A stretch of 6,464 nucleotides of DNA from Chloroflexota bacterium (GCA_021823905.1 JAKALX010000216.1:1-6464), one strand, 5' to 3'. Numbered from the stretch's first letter, positions 1 through 5,847 are shown. Program-made: numbers and translations. The notes: a model not told the origin generated them from the sequence alone.

Positions 1-270
1 ATAGGCGCGTAGCGCCTCGACGTCGTCCGGGGCCGGGGTGATCTTGAGTGCGTTTCTAATGGTAGCGCCTTTGAGCGCTTTCTCCCAACACGCGCGCAGC
101 GGATGCAGGTACGCGCCACGGCCATTCGCCCGGCCGGTCTCGTCGACAATGACGCGCTGGGCTGGCGTTCGCACGATGCGGATGAACGAGCGCTTGCCCG
201 CTTCCTGGCGGCAGGCGATGCAGGTCCGCTGGGGAACGTGCCGCGGCCGCGCGCCATTCCTCACCGTCAT
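1..270 (-). CDS. ylxR: YlxR family RNA-binding protein (DUF448), 3' end outside window
   Basis: Ninety codons are open from the ATG at 270 to the window edge without a stop, so the C-terminus is missing. The protein shows the YlxR hallmarks: a CIACR motif (Cys17, Cys20, Arg21), then SFIRIVR (residues 28-34), and a GRGAYLHP motif (50-57) followed by CWEKALK (61-67). YlxR is a small, basic, probably RNA-binding protein that usually sits between nusA and infB; in some bacteria it has been linked to RNase P or to transcriptional control, so its exact role is unsettled. A good ribosome-binding site, GGAG, lies 7 bases before the ATG. The gene starts 11 bases after the nusA stop, so it is almost certainly cotranscribed with nusA. 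infB would be expected next, beyond position 1. Family identification is firm. Confidence 0.93.
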   Translation of the reverse strand, partial: MTVRNGARPRHVPQRTCIACRQEAGKRSFIRIVRTPAQRVIVDETGRANGRGAYLHPLRACWEKALKGATIRNALKITPAPDDVEALRAY

Positions 271-281
271 CGCCGGTCTCC

Positions 282-1811
282 TTAGTGAATACGACCGCTG
301 TAGTCGATCTCTTCGAGGTCTTCCTCGGTCTCTTCGATGAAGCGCGGGGCGCGCTTGACCTTCTTGGCGCCCTTCTTGGCCGCCTCCTCGACTTCGGCTG
401 GCCGAACGTCTTCGGCGAACCGGAGCGCCGTTGGGCGGCTGTCGTCGGTTATGGCCGTGGGAACTTCGTACTCTTCTTCCTCTTCCTCGCCGTAGTCCTC
501 GGACTCGCGCTCTTCGCCCTTCGGAACCTTCATCTGGGCCAGCGCGGCGGCGAAGGAGATCTCCTCTTCCGTCCTGGGTACGGCGATCTCGTCGCCCTCG
601 GCCGCGACGGCTTCCTCCTCGATCGACGCGGCGGCCGCGGTCTCGCCTGGTTCTTCGACGGGCACGGCGGCCGCGATCTCCTCGGCCTCCTCGATGATGT
701 CGATGTCCGGCGTCTCGCCCGGGGCGTAGGGCTCGAAGGTGGAGGGGGCTTCTTCGATCCCCTGCTCGACCCGCTCGCTCGCCGACTGGCTGTGGATGTC
801 GATCCGCCAGCCCGTCAGCTTCGCGGCGAGGCGGGCGTTCTGGCCCTCCTTGCCGATCGCGAGGGAGAGCATGCGGTCGGGCACCACGACGGTCGCGCGG
901 TGGTCGTCCACGTCAATCGAGACCTCGGTGGCCTGGGCAGGGCTCAGGGCGTTGCCGACGAAATTCGCCGGGTCCGGGTCCCACTTGATGACGTCGATGC
1001 GCTCGCCGGCAAGCTCGTTGACGATGTTCTGGATGCGTGCTCCACGGACGCCCACGCAGGCGCCGATCGGATCGACGTTCGGGTTGCGCGCGGCGACGGC
1101 GACCTTGCTGCGGTGGCCGCCTTCGCGGGCGATGCTCTTGATTTCGACGGTCCCGGCGGCGACTTCCGGCACTTCCATTTCGAAGAGCCGGCGGAGGAGC
1201 GTGCGGTGGCCGCGGCTGACAACGATCTGCGGGCCTTTGGCGGCGCGCAACACCTCGAGCACAAGGACCTTGACGCGCTGGCCGGGGCGAAGGTGCTCGT
1301 TCCGGACCTGCTCGCTGAAGGGCAGCACGGCCTCGGTCCCGCGGCCCAGCTCAAGGATGATCTGGCGCGATTCGACGCGCTGCACGGTCCCAACGAGGAG
1401 CTCGCCTTCCTTGCCGGCGTACTCGTCGAAGACAGCGTCGCGCTCGGCTTCGCGAAGGCGCTGGAGGACGACCTGCTTGGCGGTCTGGGCCGCGATGCGG
1501 CCGGCGTTCTCGGGGATCTTCTCCTCGAAGTCGAGGACGTCGCCTTCCTTGACGTCGGTCTTCCAGCGGCGCGCGTCGCCGATGGAGATCTCAACGTTGG
1601 GCAGCTCGACTTCCTCGACGACGGCCATCTGGCGATAGGCGTGGATATCGCCGGAGATCGGGTCAATCTTCACGTAGATGTTGGGCGCGTTGTCGCCCTC
1701 GCGCCGGTAGGCCGAGGAAAGCGCGGCCTCTACCGCCTCGAAGACGACCTCGCGGGGGAGGTTCTTTTCGGCGGCCAACTGGCCCAGTGCGAGCAGGAAT
1801 TCGTTCTTCAT
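282..1811 (-). CDS. nusA: Transcription termination/antitermination factor NusA
   Basis: NusA binds RNA polymerase and modulates pausing, intrinsic termination and antitermination. The 509-residue protein starts at the ATG at 1811, where MKNEFLLAL matches the family N-terminus. An in-frame GTG at 1844 would add 11 residues but lies inside the terminator hairpin and is rejected. Visible domains are the N-terminal polymerase-binding domain (about 1-125), S1 (about 135-200), KH1 with GVRG at 254-257 and KH2 with GKEG at 320-323. From about 345 to 509 there is no recognisable domain: a Glu/Ala-rich acidic tail includes seven consecutive residues GEEEEEE near 441-447, then a basic patch (KKGAKKVKR, 479-487), then a final acidic stretch. 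The acidic AR repeats of Escherichia coli NusA are not seen. The possible ribosome-binding site GAGG is only 2 bases from the ATG. The gene is followed 11 bases on by ylxR and preceded by a leader terminator. Confidence 0.96.
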   Translation of the reverse strand: MKNEFLLALGQLAAEKNLPREVVFEAVEAALSSAYRREGDNAPNIYVKIDPISGDIHAYRQMAVVEEVELPNVEISIGDARRWKTDVKEGDVLDFEEKIPENAGRIAAQTAKQVVLQRLREAERDAVFDEYAGKEGELLVGTVQRVESRQIILELGRGTEAVLPFSEQVRNEHLRPGQRVKVLVLEVLRAAKGPQIVVSRGHRTLLRRLFEMEVPEVAAGTVEIKSIAREGGHRSKVAVAARNPNVDPIGACVGVRGARIQNIVNELAGERIDVIKWDPDPANFVGNALSPAQATEVSIDVDDHRATVVVPDRMLSLAIGKEGQNARLAAKLTGWRIDIHSQSASERVEQGIEEAPSTFEPYAPGETPDIDIIEEAEEIAAAVPVEEPGETAAAASIEEEAVAAEGDEIAVPRTEEEISFAAALAQMKVPKGEERESEDYGEEEEEEYEVPTAITDDSRPTALRFAEDVRPAEVEEAAKKGAKKVKRAPRFIEETEEDLEEIDYSGRIH

Positions 1812-1815
1812 AACC

Positions 1816-1866
1816 TCAACAAAAAGGTGGGCCAGGAAGCCCACCCCTGCTAGGAATTGCCTTCAT
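1816..1866 (-). other. Possible 16-codon leader ORF across the nusA attenuator
   Basis: An ATG at 1866, 5 bases after the TATACT box, opens a frame encoding MKAIPSRGGLPGPPFC. It runs through both arms of the terminator hairpin and stops at a TGA (1818-1816) overlapping the nusA GAGG site. If translated, a ribosome would disrupt the hairpin and end at the nusA initiation region. No ribosome-binding site precedes it, so it would have to be leaderless. An ORF this short is common by chance in GC-rich DNA; it is recorded only because of its placement. Confidence 0.18.
1821..1845 (-). terminator. Intrinsic terminator / probable attenuator in the nusA leader
   Basis: On the minus strand GGTGGGC (1845-1839) and GCCCACC (1832-1826) form a perfect 7-bp GC-rich stem with a 6-base loop, followed at once by TTTTT (1825-1821) and then GTT. 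This is a canonical Rho-independent terminator for leftward transcription; on the plus strand no T-run follows the hairpin. The U-tract ends about 9 bases before the nusA ATG and runs almost into its GAGG site, so no promoter fits between terminator and gene. Any nusA transcript must read through it, which makes an attenuator more likely than a plain end to proS, although it could serve both purposes. Confidence 0.8.
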
Positions 1867-1871
1867 CCGGA

Positions 1872-1880
1872 AGTATAGCA
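1872..1880 (-). promoter_or_regulatory. Candidate extended -10 promoter for nusA-ylxR
   Basis: In the proS-nusA gap the minus strand reads TGCTATACT: an extended -10 TG (1880-1879), one base, then TATACT (1877-1872), 5 of 6 to the sigma-70 consensus. No convincing -35 hexamer lies 16-18 bases upstream, which is tolerable for an extended -10 promoter. Transcription would begin near 1866, giving a leader of about 55 bases that contains the terminator hairpin. The call rests on sequence resemblance and position only. Confidence 0.5.
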
Positions 1881-1953
1881 CCTTCTCGCAAGATGCCCGC
1901 CAACCCGATTTGCCCGCTGGAGAAGCGTTGGGAAAGGCGCTCCGCGCTTCCGA

Positions 1954-3651
1954 TCAGCGGCCCAGCAGAGCGCGGACGCGCTCCACGAGGCGTTCCAGCG
2001 GGACGATCTCGGTCTCGCCGGTTCTGCGTTGGCGCAGCTCAACGCCACCCTTTTCCAGCGCTCTCGGGCTGACGGTCAGGCGGACCGGCATCCCGAGCAA
2101 ATCGGCGTCCTTGAATTTGATCCCGGCCGAGTCGGCGCGGTCGTCGACGAGCACACTCAGCCTGGCGTCGCCGAGGGCCGCTTCGAGCTGTCCGGTGGCC
2201 GCGGCCACGGCGTCCTGTTCGAGGTTGAGGACGACCACGTGGACGTCATAGGGCGCCACCTCAGTCGGCCAGATGATGCCGTTGTCGTCGTGGTTGGCCT
2301 CGATGGCGGCGGCCAGGATGCGCTCGACGCCGATGCCGTAACAGCCCATGACCGCTGGCTGGCGCTCGCCGTTTTCGTCCAGGTAGTAGACGCCCATCTT
2401 TTCGGAGTACATCGTGCCGAGCTTGAAAACGTGGCCCATCTCGATGCCGCGCCGGACTTCGAGCGGCGTGCCGCAGGTGGCGCAGGCGTCGCCTCCGCGG
2501 GCAAGGGCGATGTCGGCGACGACATCCGCCTGCCAGTCGCGGCCGTGGTTCGTGTTCAGATAGTGGTAGTCGGGCTCATTGGCGCCGGCCACCAGGTTGA
2601 CGGCCTCCACGGCGCTCGTGTCGGCGACGATGCGCATGCCCTTGAGGCCCACCGCCGAAGCCGAGCCGGCGACGAGCCCGGCCGCGCGGACGGTTGCGTC
2701 GTCCATCGGCTCGACGTCGGTCGCCTTGAGGACGTTCTTGAGCTTCACCTCATTCACGTCGAGGTCGCCGCGGATTGAGACGAAGACAGGCTTCCCGTCG
2801 ATGCGGTAGAACACAGCCTTGTTCGTCTGGCGCGGGTCGACGCGGAGGAACGCCGCGAGGTCGGCGATCGTCTTCTGGCCGGGCGTATGCACCTTCTCCA
2901 TGGGAAGCGGTTCGGCCGGGATGGCGGGTGAACGCGTGAAGCTGGCCTTCTCGGCGTTGGCGGCATAGCCGCAGCCAGGGCAGATGAGGACGGAGTCCTC
3001 GCCGTCCTCGGTGAGGAAGATGAACTCCTGGCTGTCCTTCCCGCCGATCGCCCCCGAGTCGGCGGCGACGGGAACGACGGGAACGCCGGCCCTCGCGAAG
3101 ATCCGGTGGTAGGCGTTGAAGGCGGCGTCGTAGGAGGCGTCCAGCGTCTCCCAGCCAGTGTCGAAGCTGTACGCGTCCTTCATCGTGAATTCGCGCAGGC
3201 GGATCAGGCCGCCGCGGGGCCGCTGCTCGTCGCGAAACTTCGTCTGGATCTGGTAGAGGGTGACGGGCAGGTCGCGGTAGCTCTGGATCGTCCGCGAGGC
3301 GAGGATGCTGACCACTTCCTCGTGCGTTGGGCCCAGGGCGAAACCGCGCTCTTTGCGGTCCACGAGACGAAAAAGGGTCGAGCCCATCGCCTGGTCGCGG
3401 CCCGACTGCTCCCACACCTCGATCGGATGAAGAGCGGGCAGGTGAACCTCCTGGGCGCCGCTGCGATCCATCTCTTCGCGGATGATGCCTTCGATCTTCT
3501 GGATGACGCGCCAGCCCACGGGTGTGAAGCAGTAGAGGCCGGCTGCGAGGGGAGAGACCAGTCCCGCCCGCAGGAGCAAGCGATGGCTCGCGAGCTCGGC
3601 TTCCGACGGCGCTTCGCGCAGGGTCTTCAGAAGGAGCTTGCTCATCCGCAT
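1954..3651 (-). CDS. proS: Prolyl-tRNA synthetase, bacterial type with inserted editing domain
   Basis: ProRS charges tRNA-Pro with proline in the cytoplasm. The 565-residue product has the normal length for the bacterial type. It shows the N-terminal MRMSKLL...TLREAP signature, the GPTHEE loop (107-112), class II motif 2 (FRDEQRPR from 139, then REFTMKDAYSF) and motif 3 (GIGVERILAA, 439-448), then an anticodon-binding domain to the end. Between the motifs lies the YbaK-like insertion that deacylates mischarged Ala-tRNA-Pro (about 225-400), flanked by two CxxC pairs (Cys224/227 and Cys390/393). Lys278 and His363 sit where the editing residues Lys279 and His369 of the E. coli enzyme are expected, but the loop usually ending in Pro reads GSASA (329-333). 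The start is the ATG at 3651, behind AGGG at 7-base spacing. dtd lies 57 bases upstream, and nusA lies downstream beyond a terminator. Confidence 0.97.
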   Translation of the reverse strand: MRMSKLLLKTLREAPSEAELASHRLLLRAGLVSPLAAGLYCFTPVGWRVIQKIEGIIREEMDRSGAQEVHLPALHPIEVWEQSGRDQAMGSTLFRLVDRKERGFALGPTHEEVVSILASRTIQSYRDLPVTLYQIQTKFRDEQRPRGGLIRLREFTMKDAYSFDTGWETLDASYDAAFNAYHRIFARAGVPVVPVAADSGAIGGKDSQEFIFLTEDGEDSVLICPGCGYAANAEKASFTRSPAIPAEPLPMEKVHTPGQKTIADLAAFLRVDPRQTNKAVFYRIDGKPVFVSIRGDLDVNEVKLKNVLKATDVEPMDDATVRAAGLVAGSASAVGLKGMRIVADTSAVEAVNLVAGANEPDYHYLNTNHGRDWQADVVADIALARGGDACATCGTPLEVRRGIEMGHVFKLGTMYSEKMGVYYLDENGERQPAVMGCYGIGVERILAAAIEANHDDNGIIWPTEVAPYDVHVVVLNLEQDAVAAATGQLEAALGDARLSVLVDDRADSAGIKFKDADLLGMPVRLTVSPRALEKGGVELRQRRTGETEIVPLERLVERVRALLGR

Positions 3652-3708
3652 GGGGACGCCCTCGGCCGGTGGTGGTTGGTTGACCTTGCGGGGAGCCGGC
3701 GGTTCCGG

Positions 3709-4173
3709 TCAAGTTCGGCGCGGAAGCTCCAGGTCGTCGCTGTCGACGATTAGCGTGACGGGCCCGTCGTTGACGAGCTCGACCTGCATCTCGGCGCCGA
3801 ACACGCCTCGCCCGCAGGGAAGGCCGAGCGCTTCGACAGACCTGCAAAAGTGCTCGTAGAGCGGCGCCGCGATCTCGGGGCGCGCGGCGCGATCGAAGGA
3901 AGGGCGGCGCCCGCGGCGAACGTCGCCGTAGAGGGTGAACTGGCTGATGCAGAGGATGGCGCCTCCCACCGAGGCGGCGTCGAGGTTCATCTTTCCCCCG
4001 GCGTCTTCGAAGATGCGGAGGCCGGCGATCTTCTCGGCGAATTTGGCGGCGGCCTGCTCGCCGTCGCCTTCGCGCACGGCCAGCAGGACGAGCATCCCGC
4101 GCTGGATCTCGGCGACGCGCCGGCCTTCAGTTATGACGCTTGCGCTGCTCACGCGCTGGATGACTGCACGCAC
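3709..4173 (-). CDS. dtd: D-aminoacyl-tRNA deacylase
   Basis: Dtd hydrolyses D-aminoacyl-tRNAs, and also Gly mischarged on tRNA-Ala, recycling tRNA and keeping wrong residues out of proteins. The 154-residue product is family length (about 145-150). It carries the signature SQFTLYGD (77-84), the following GRRPSFDRAA stretch, VFGAEM (124-129) and the NDGPVT motif (135-140), whose Gly-Pro reaches into the active site of the partner subunit of the homodimer. The start is a GTG at 4173 giving MRAVIQRVSSASV, the canonical N-terminus. No clear ribosome-binding site precedes it; it begins 9 bases after the upstream tetR stop and may rely on coupling. A short inverted repeat (CGCAC-GGC-GTGCG, 4169-4181) covers the start codon. 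proS follows after 57 bases, putting two tRNA quality-control activities side by side. Confidence 0.96.
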   Translation of the reverse strand: MRAVIQRVSSASVITEGRRVAEIQRGMLVLLAVREGDGEQAAAKFAEKIAGLRIFEDAGGKMNLDAASVGGAILCISQFTLYGDVRRGRRPSFDRAARPEIAAPLYEHFCRSVEALGLPCGRGVFGAEMQVELVNDGPVTLIVDSDDLELPRRT

Positions 4174-4182
4174 GGCGTGCGA

Positions 4183-4809
4183 TCAGGCGGGGGCCCGGTC
4201 GCGCGGGCCCAGGACGATGTTGGCGATGGCTTTCACGCGCTCGCGGTAAGCCGGGTGGAGTCCGAGGGAAGCGTAGGCAGCCCCGTGGTCCATCTGATCC
4301 GAGAAGGTCAGCCCGATCGTCAGCATCATGAACAGATCGACACGGAGCGCGGCGTCGTCGCGGTCGAATGAGGCTTCGAAGTGCGGCGTCAAGTACCTCC
4401 GCCAGCGCGCCATCGCATCCTTGTGCATGGCTACCGCGATTGGATCGCCGGCGAGGGCCTGCTGGACGAGGATCCGGATGAACGCGTTCTGCCGTGCATT
4501 GACCGCCAGCATGGCGTCGACAAGCTCGCTCAGGACCTGTTCGGTGAGTGCGGGGCGAACCGGCACGGCGTCGAGGGCGTTGATCTGGGGCGCTTGCCAG
4601 AGCGCGTTGAGAATCGCGCGCTTCGAGCGGAAGTAGTAGTAGAGCGCGGCGTCCGTCAGTCCGCAGGCATCCGCGATGGTCCGCACGGTGGTCGCTTCGA
4701 ACCCGTCGCGCGCGAAAAGGTCGAGGGCTGCACCGAGGATTCGCCTCCGAGTCTCGTCGCCGCGCCGCTGAACGCACTCACCGTCCTGCGGAGCCGCGGC
4801 GCGCATCAT
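4183..4809 (-). CDS. TetR/AcrR family transcriptional regulator (second of a coupled pair)
   Basis: This 208-residue protein has a TetR DNA-binding domain near the N-terminus: RRRILGAALDLF (21-32) forms helix 1, and the helix-turn-helix follows (about 40-61) with LTDAALYYYFRSK, the usual recognition-helix signature. The C-terminal two thirds is the ligand/dimerisation domain, too divergent to name a ligand. The start chosen is the ATG at 4809, which overlaps the TGA of the upstream tetR as ATGA; a second ATG follows at once. An in-frame upstream start at 4866 would lie wholly inside the neighbour and is less likely. There is only a weak GGTG before the start, so translation probably depends on coupling. 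dtd begins 9 bases after the stop. The target genes cannot be deduced from the sequence. Confidence 0.9.
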   Translation of the reverse strand: MMRAAAPQDGECVQRRGDETRRRILGAALDLFARDGFEATTVRTIADACGLTDAALYYYFRSKRAILNALWQAPQINALDAVPVRPALTEQVLSELVDAMLAVNARQNAFIRILVQQALAGDPIAVAMHKDAMARWRRYLTPHFEASFDRDDAALRVDLFMMLTIGLTFSDQMDHGAAYASLGLHPAYRERVKAIANIVLGPRDRAPA

Positions 4810-5408
4810 GCTGGCACCGGTGGCATGGCAATCTCGAACAGTTTCCGCGCGCGCTGTGCGAACCACGGTTGTTCGACGACCTGGGCGAAACCGTGGCCGT
4901 ACGAGAGGATGGCGTCCCAGATGATGCCCAACGTGACAAGGCCGACGGCTTCGAGGATGGCGGGGCCCGTCTCGCCGTAGAGGCGGGTGAACAGCGGCGC
5001 CAACGTCGCCTGGAACGTGGCCATCGTTTCCCGGCGGCGCTGGTTGCTCGCCGGGTCGCCCCGGTACTGCTGGCGGAAAAGCATACGAAGCATGTCGGGT
5101 TGGCGCGCATACGCGTTGAAGGTGCTCATCATCCGGTCGATGAGATCTTCGCGGCTCGGAACCTCGTTGTCGGCCGCGACAAATTGGCCCGCTCCGCTTG
5201 ACTGCAGGAGCGAATCGAAGATGTGGCGCTTGGAACGGAAGTGGTAATAGATTGCGGGGTCAGTCAGATCGAGCCGCGAGGCGATGGCCTTGACGGTGGT
5301 CCCGTTGTATCCGTTGTTGGCGAAAAGCTCCTGGGCGGTCGCGAGGATCTTCTGCTTCGTCATCGAGCCGGTTCGTTCGACGTCGTTGCGGCGCGCGGCC
5401 TGGGCCAT
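4806..5408 (-). CDS. TetR/AcrR family transcriptional regulator (first of a coupled pair)
   Basis: This TetR-family protein has helix 1 KILATAQELFANNG (20-33) and a helix-turn-helix (about 37-58) ending LTDPAIYYHFRSKR. The rest is an all-helical ligand/dimerisation domain with no assignable ligand. The start is uncertain. The ATG at 5408 (200 residues) lies 6 bases after a TATACT box and has no ribosome-binding site, as expected for a leaderless message. A TTG at 5435 would overlap the inverted repeat. The ATG at 5363 would leave only four residues before helix 1. Over the helix-turn-helix region it matches the following regulator at 18 of 31 positions, so the pair may derive from an old duplication. 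The gene lies 57 bases after fmdB and overlaps the next tetR by 4 bases. Confidence 0.88.
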   Translation of the reverse strand: MAQAARRNDVERTGSMTKQKILATAQELFANNGYNGTTVKAIASRLDLTDPAIYYHFRSKRHIFDSLLQSSGAGQFVAADNEVPSREDLIDRMMSTFNAYARQPDMLRMLFRQQYRGDPASNQRRRETMATFQATLAPLFTRLYGETGPAILEAVGLVTLGIIWDAILSYGHGFAQVVEQPWFAQRARKLFEIAMPPVPA

Positions 5409-5414
5409 GCGCAG

Positions 5415-5445
5415 AGTATACGGCCGATGCCCCAATGCACATCAA
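5415..5445 (-). promoter_or_regulatory. Candidate promoter for the tetR pair
   Basis: The minus strand shows TTGATG (5445-5440, 4 of 6 to TTGACA), a 19-base spacer and TATACT (5420-5415, 5 of 6 to TATAAT). The spacer is longer than ideal. Transcription would start near 5408, at or next to the first ATG of the tetR gene, suggesting a leaderless transcript. The -35 falls within an inverted repeat, as expected for a repressor-controlled promoter. Confidence 0.4.
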
Positions 5446-5452
5446 CGTGCAT
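5435..5452. promoter_or_regulatory. 18-bp inverted repeat, candidate TetR operator
   Basis: ATGCAC-N6-GTGCAT is a perfect 6-bp inverted repeat of 18 bp total, a size typical of TetR-family operators. It lies in the short gap between fmdB and the tetR pair and overlaps the candidate -35 box. The position fits autoregulation by one or both TetR proteins. A 6-bp repeat can arise by chance, so support comes mainly from location. Confidence 0.42.
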
Positions 5453-5465
5453 CAGGAGGCGAACG

Positions 5466-5771
5466 TCAGGACGCGGCGGAGGCTTCGGCCGACCCAGAGG
5501 CCGGCGCAGCCGGCGCCGGACTGGCTTTGGGCGCGGCGGGCTCGGGGGTCGCGTCGGCGGCTGGCGCCTCGCTTTCGCCGGCCGGGTTCTTGCCGCGGCT
5601 GTCCTTCACGTACCAGCCGCTCCCTTTGAAGACGACCCGCGGCGCGTGCAGAACCCGTTTTGCCGTTCCCGTTCCGCACTCCTCGCAGGCATGTGTTACG
5701 GCGGCCGAGAAGCTCTGGCGCAGCTCGTAAGTCGCTTTGCAGGCAGGGCAGTGGTATTCGTAGGTGGGCAA
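5466..5771 (-). CDS. FmdB family zinc-ribbon protein
   Basis: This 101-residue protein begins MPTYEYHCPAC and carries two CxxC pairs (Cys8/Cys11 and Cys29/Cys32) that should bind one zinc ion. The conserved FKGSGWYVKDS motif follows (48-58). These features define the FmdB/CxxC_CxxC_SSSS family, named after a putative regulator of a formamidase/acetamidase cluster; most members have no proven function. From about residue 64 the chain is an Ala/Pro/Ser/Glu-rich, probably disordered tail. The start is a TTG at 5771, supported by the exact family N-terminus and by a strong GGAGG site 6 bases upstream. Upstream lies a CIRCE element overlapping a promoter, so expression is probably repressed by HrcA and induced by heat or protein-folding stress. 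The next gene, a tetR, begins 57 bases after the stop. Confidence 0.92.
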   Translation of the reverse strand: MPTYEYHCPACKATYELRQSFSAAVTHACEECGTGTAKRVLHAPRVVFKGSGWYVKDSRGKNPAGESEAPAADATPEPAAPKASPAPAAPASGSAEASAAS

Positions 5772-5808
5772 GGGGCACCTCCGAAGGGTGAAGCGAGTCC
5801 TTGCTTCG

Positions 5809-5838
5809 ATTGTTCCCGTCTTAGCACTCTGGTGTCAA
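5809..5838 (-). promoter_or_regulatory. Sigma-70-type promoter of the fmdB-family gene, overlapped by CIRCE
   Basis: The minus strand has a perfect -35 TTGACA (5838-5833), an 18-base spacer and AACAAT (5814-5809), 4 of 6 to the -10 consensus. Transcription would start near 5802, giving a leader of about 30 bases that ends in the GGAGG site and TTG start. The -35 box sits entirely inside the 9-base spacer of the CIRCE inverted repeat, so repressor binding should exclude RNA polymerase. Confidence 0.68.
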
Positions 5839-5847
5839 GAGTGCTAA
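5821..5847 (-). promoter_or_regulatory. CIRCE element (HrcA operator)
   Basis: TTAGCACTC, nine spacer bases, then GAGTGCTAA matches the CIRCE consensus at every position of both arms. CIRCE is bound by the heat-shock repressor HrcA, whose activity depends on GroEL, and it usually precedes groESL or hrcA-grpE-dnaK operons. Here the only gene in the correct position is the fmdB-family gene starting 50 bases downstream. Neither hrcA nor a chaperone gene is in the window. A chance exact match to an 18-base palindromic signal is very improbable. Confidence 0.95.

Noticed and set aside
1842..1844. GTG as an upstream nusA start
   Set aside because: It lies inside the terminator hairpin and the added residues do not resemble NusA, whereas the ATG at 1811 gives the family N-terminus.
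285..1853. 522-codon open frame on the plus strand opposite nusA
   Set aside because: It mirrors nusA almost exactly, has no recognisable domain and only reflects GC-rich codon usage that removes stops from the antisense frame.
2029..2778. 249-codon plus-strand frame opposite proS
   Set aside because: Antisense shadow of a firmly identified gene; the composition is Val/Asp/Gly/Arg-rich with no family signature.
3680..3712. TTGACC-N21-GGTCAA inverted repeat between dtd and proS
   Set aside because: Six-base arms with a long spacer, no T-run and no matching -10 box; probably chance in a GC-rich gap.
2750..3847. 365-codon minus-strand frame overlapping proS and dtd
   Set aside because: Arg/Pro-rich out-of-frame translation crossing two confidently identified genes.
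4169..4181. CGCAC-GGC-GTGCG inverted repeat over the dtd GTG start
   Set aside because: Five-base stem with a three-base loop; it could hinder initiation, but such repeats are frequent at this GC content, so it is only mentioned in the dtd entry.
5790..5807. GAAGC...GCTTC hairpin in the fmdB-family leader
   Set aside because: Only five base pairs with an eight-base loop; too weak to call as a regulatory or RNA thermometer structure.
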